Positions 4,934 to 6,131 of a stretch of 6,131 nucleotides of DNA are shown here, in pieces. The DNA lies in NCBI GenBank assembly GCA_003818675.1, contig RPPD01000149.1, forward strand, positions 1 through 6,131. Direction: 5' to 3'. Every line of letters starts with the position of its first letter. Positions within the stretch are counted from its first letter, which is position 1. The notes beneath the pieces were generated by a model. The model was not told the origin of the DNA. It ran no database searches and was given only the letters and a program-made list of their open reading frames with translations. The stretch comes from Spirochaetaceae bacterium. Its GTDB lineage: Bacteria; Spirochaetota; Spirochaetia; SZUA-6; RPPD01. The position numbers were made by a program, and so were the translations under genes.

Positions 4934-6131
4934 TCTATGATGATACGAAAATATCTTTTTTTCCCCGCACGAAGAATGGGATTCTTTTCATTCAGGAAAA
5001 TTGGTTTAATATCCTTTGGGAGTTCTTTTTTTTCGCTCAAATAAATAGCAGTATTTATATCACTAACGCTTGTATCATTTATAAACGCACCACCCTGTGT
5101 AATTAGACGTCTGGCTTCTGCTTTCGAACTGCAAAGACTGGTTCTGGCAAAAAGGTCAACGACATTGATTCCGTTTTCAATTTCCGGTTTTGCTATATGG
5201 ATAGAAGGCATTGCCGCCAGGTCGCCATCACCGCCTTTCCCGAAAAGCGCTTTTGCCGCGTCCCGGGCATTGACAGCTTCAGCCTCGCCATGAATGGTCT
5301 TTGTCAATTCAAAAGCCAGGATTTCCTTGGCACGGTTTATCTCGGCATTCTTGAGTGAAGAAAGTTGTTTTATTTCTTTAACAGAAAGGAATGTAAATAT
5401 CAGGAGAAAGTTTTCAACATCATCGTCCGGGATATTGACCCAATACTGATAGAAATCATATGGAGCAGTCATTTCAGGATTGAGGAAGAGGCTCCCCTTC
5501 TCTGTCTTGCCCATCTTTTTTCCATCAGTTCGGGTGACAAGGGGAAATGTGAGTCCATGGGCTTCCTTGCCTTCTATGCGGCGGATGAGTTCCATTCCCA
5601 TGATGATGTTTCCCCACTGGTCATCACCGCCAATTTGAAGAGTACACCCGTATTTCTGGAAAAGCACGAGGAAGTCATATGACTGGAGGAGCTGGTAGTT
5701 GAATTCAATAAATGAAAGCCCTGTTTCCAGACGCATCTTGTATGTCTCAAACGAGAGCATGCGGTTTACAGAAAAGTGGCGGCCTATGTCGCGCAGGAAA
5801 TTTATATAATTCAGCGGAGCGAGCCAATCTGCATTGTCAACCATCAGGGCTTTTTCATTATCAAAGGTTATAAAGCGTGAAATCTGTTTTTTCAGGCATT
5901 CTGCGTTCTTTTTGATGTCCTGGACAGTGAGCATCTTGCGCGTTTCTGTTTTGCCCGATGGATCACCAATTCGGGCCGTGCCGCCGCCAACTACTGCAAT
6001 CGGGCGATGTCCTGCTTTTTGAAGATGGGCCATGGCAAAAAGAGGTACCATGTGCCCCACATGCAGACTGGGACCGGTGGGATCAAATCCAGCGTAAAAC
6101 CTTACTGATACTGAATCAAGTGCTTTTGAAA
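4930..6131 (-). CDS. tyrS: Tyrosyl-tRNA synthetase, lacking the N-terminal end (start outside window)
   Basis: The frame is open to the window edge and gives 399 residues; by comparison with family members of about 400-430, only roughly 30 N-terminal residues are missing. The GTG at 6060 is the Val of the class I HIGH motif, not a start. YAGFDPTGPSLHVGH (12-26) contains the HIGH variant HVGH. Other family features are GDPSGK in the Rossmann domain, NYQLLQSYDF (144-153, with the tyrosine-binding Tyr, Gln and Asp), QIGGDDQWGN (165-174), and the KMSKS variant KMGKT (205-209). The C-terminal region from about 321 to 393 (NVVDLFARTSLCSSKAEARRLITQGGAFIN onward, given here only as its start) is the S4 RNA-binding domain that grips tRNA(Tyr). 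The motifs match the common TyrRS group of E. coli rather than the shorter second group. It charges tRNA(Tyr) in the cytoplasm. All motifs are intact; its promoter and any leader regulation lie outside the window. Confidence 0.97.
   Translation of the reverse strand, partial: SKALDSVSVRFYAGFDPTGPSLHVGHMVPLFAMAHLQKAGHRPIAVVGGGTARIGDPSGKTETRKMLTVQDIKKNAECLKKQISRFITFDNEKALMVDNADWLAPLNYINFLRDIGRHFSVNRMLSFETYKMRLETGLSFIEFNYQLLQSYDFLVLFQKYGCTLQIGGDDQWGNIIMGMELIRRIEGKEAHGLTFPLVTRTDGKKMGKTEKGSLFLNPEMTAPYDFYQYWVNIPDDDVENFLLIFTFLSVKEIKQLSSLKNAEINRAKEILAFELTKTIHGEAEAVNARDAAKALFGKGGDGDLAAMPSIHIAKPEIENGINVVDLFARTSLCSSKAEARRLITQGGAFINDTSVSDINTAIYLSEKKELPKDIKPIFLNEKNPILRAGKKRYFRIIID

Noticed and set aside
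1..6131. A novel defence, mobile or biosynthetic system
   Set aside because: The genes are housekeeping (glpK, tyrS), a known stress kinase, and solitary envelope proteins with separate promoters and terminators. No transposase, integrase, nuclease, toxin-antitoxin pair, repeat array or attachment site is visible.

Overview
This 6.1 kb window is an ordinary-looking bacterial chromosomal segment with six protein genes. It has standard-code genes with SD-type ribosome sites, compact spacing, moderate base composition that is visibly more A+T-rich from about 3410 to 4900, and a predicted lipoprotein and polytopic membrane protein. The lipoprotein points to a Gram-negative-type or spirochaete-like envelope, but nothing here fixes the taxon. 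A spirochaete or another environmental diderm is my guess, with low confidence. I see no rRNA, tRNA, CRISPR array, insertion sequence or phage gene.

Layout, left to right. (1) The 3' part of a + strand gene for an LVIVD-type beta-propeller protein (1-819) ends at a strong hairpin terminator. (2) Convergent to it is a complete glycerol kinase gene, glpK (861-2357, minus). (3) A 48-bp spacer separates glpK from a divergently transcribed srkA/yihE-type stress kinase gene (2406-3407, plus). The spacer holds a good sigma70-like promoter for glpK whose -10 box lies only 8 nt from the ATG, so the glpK message may be leaderless. (4) A predicted secreted lipoprotein gene (3489-4205, plus) has its own promoter, SD and strong terminator. 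(5) A four-helix membrane protein gene with a highly basic, repetitive C-terminal tail (4314-4880, minus) lies convergent to the lipoprotein gene. (6) tyrS (tyrosyl-tRNA synthetase, minus, 5' end beyond the window) lies just upstream of gene 5, and its stop codon overlaps the -35 box of gene 5's promoter.

The genes do not form an evident pathway. GlpK is central glycerol metabolism, TyrRS is translation, and SrkA is a protein kinase of stress physiology. The lipoprotein, propeller protein and membrane protein are envelope or unknown. Each gene appears to be its own transcription unit. I did not find a convincing new defence, mobile or biosynthetic system. The items most worth a second look are the leaderless-looking glpK promoter and its shared 48-bp control region with srkA, the unusual membrane protein with its Lys-hydrophobic tetrapeptide repeats and poly-Arg tail, and a dyad wrapped around that gene's -10 box.
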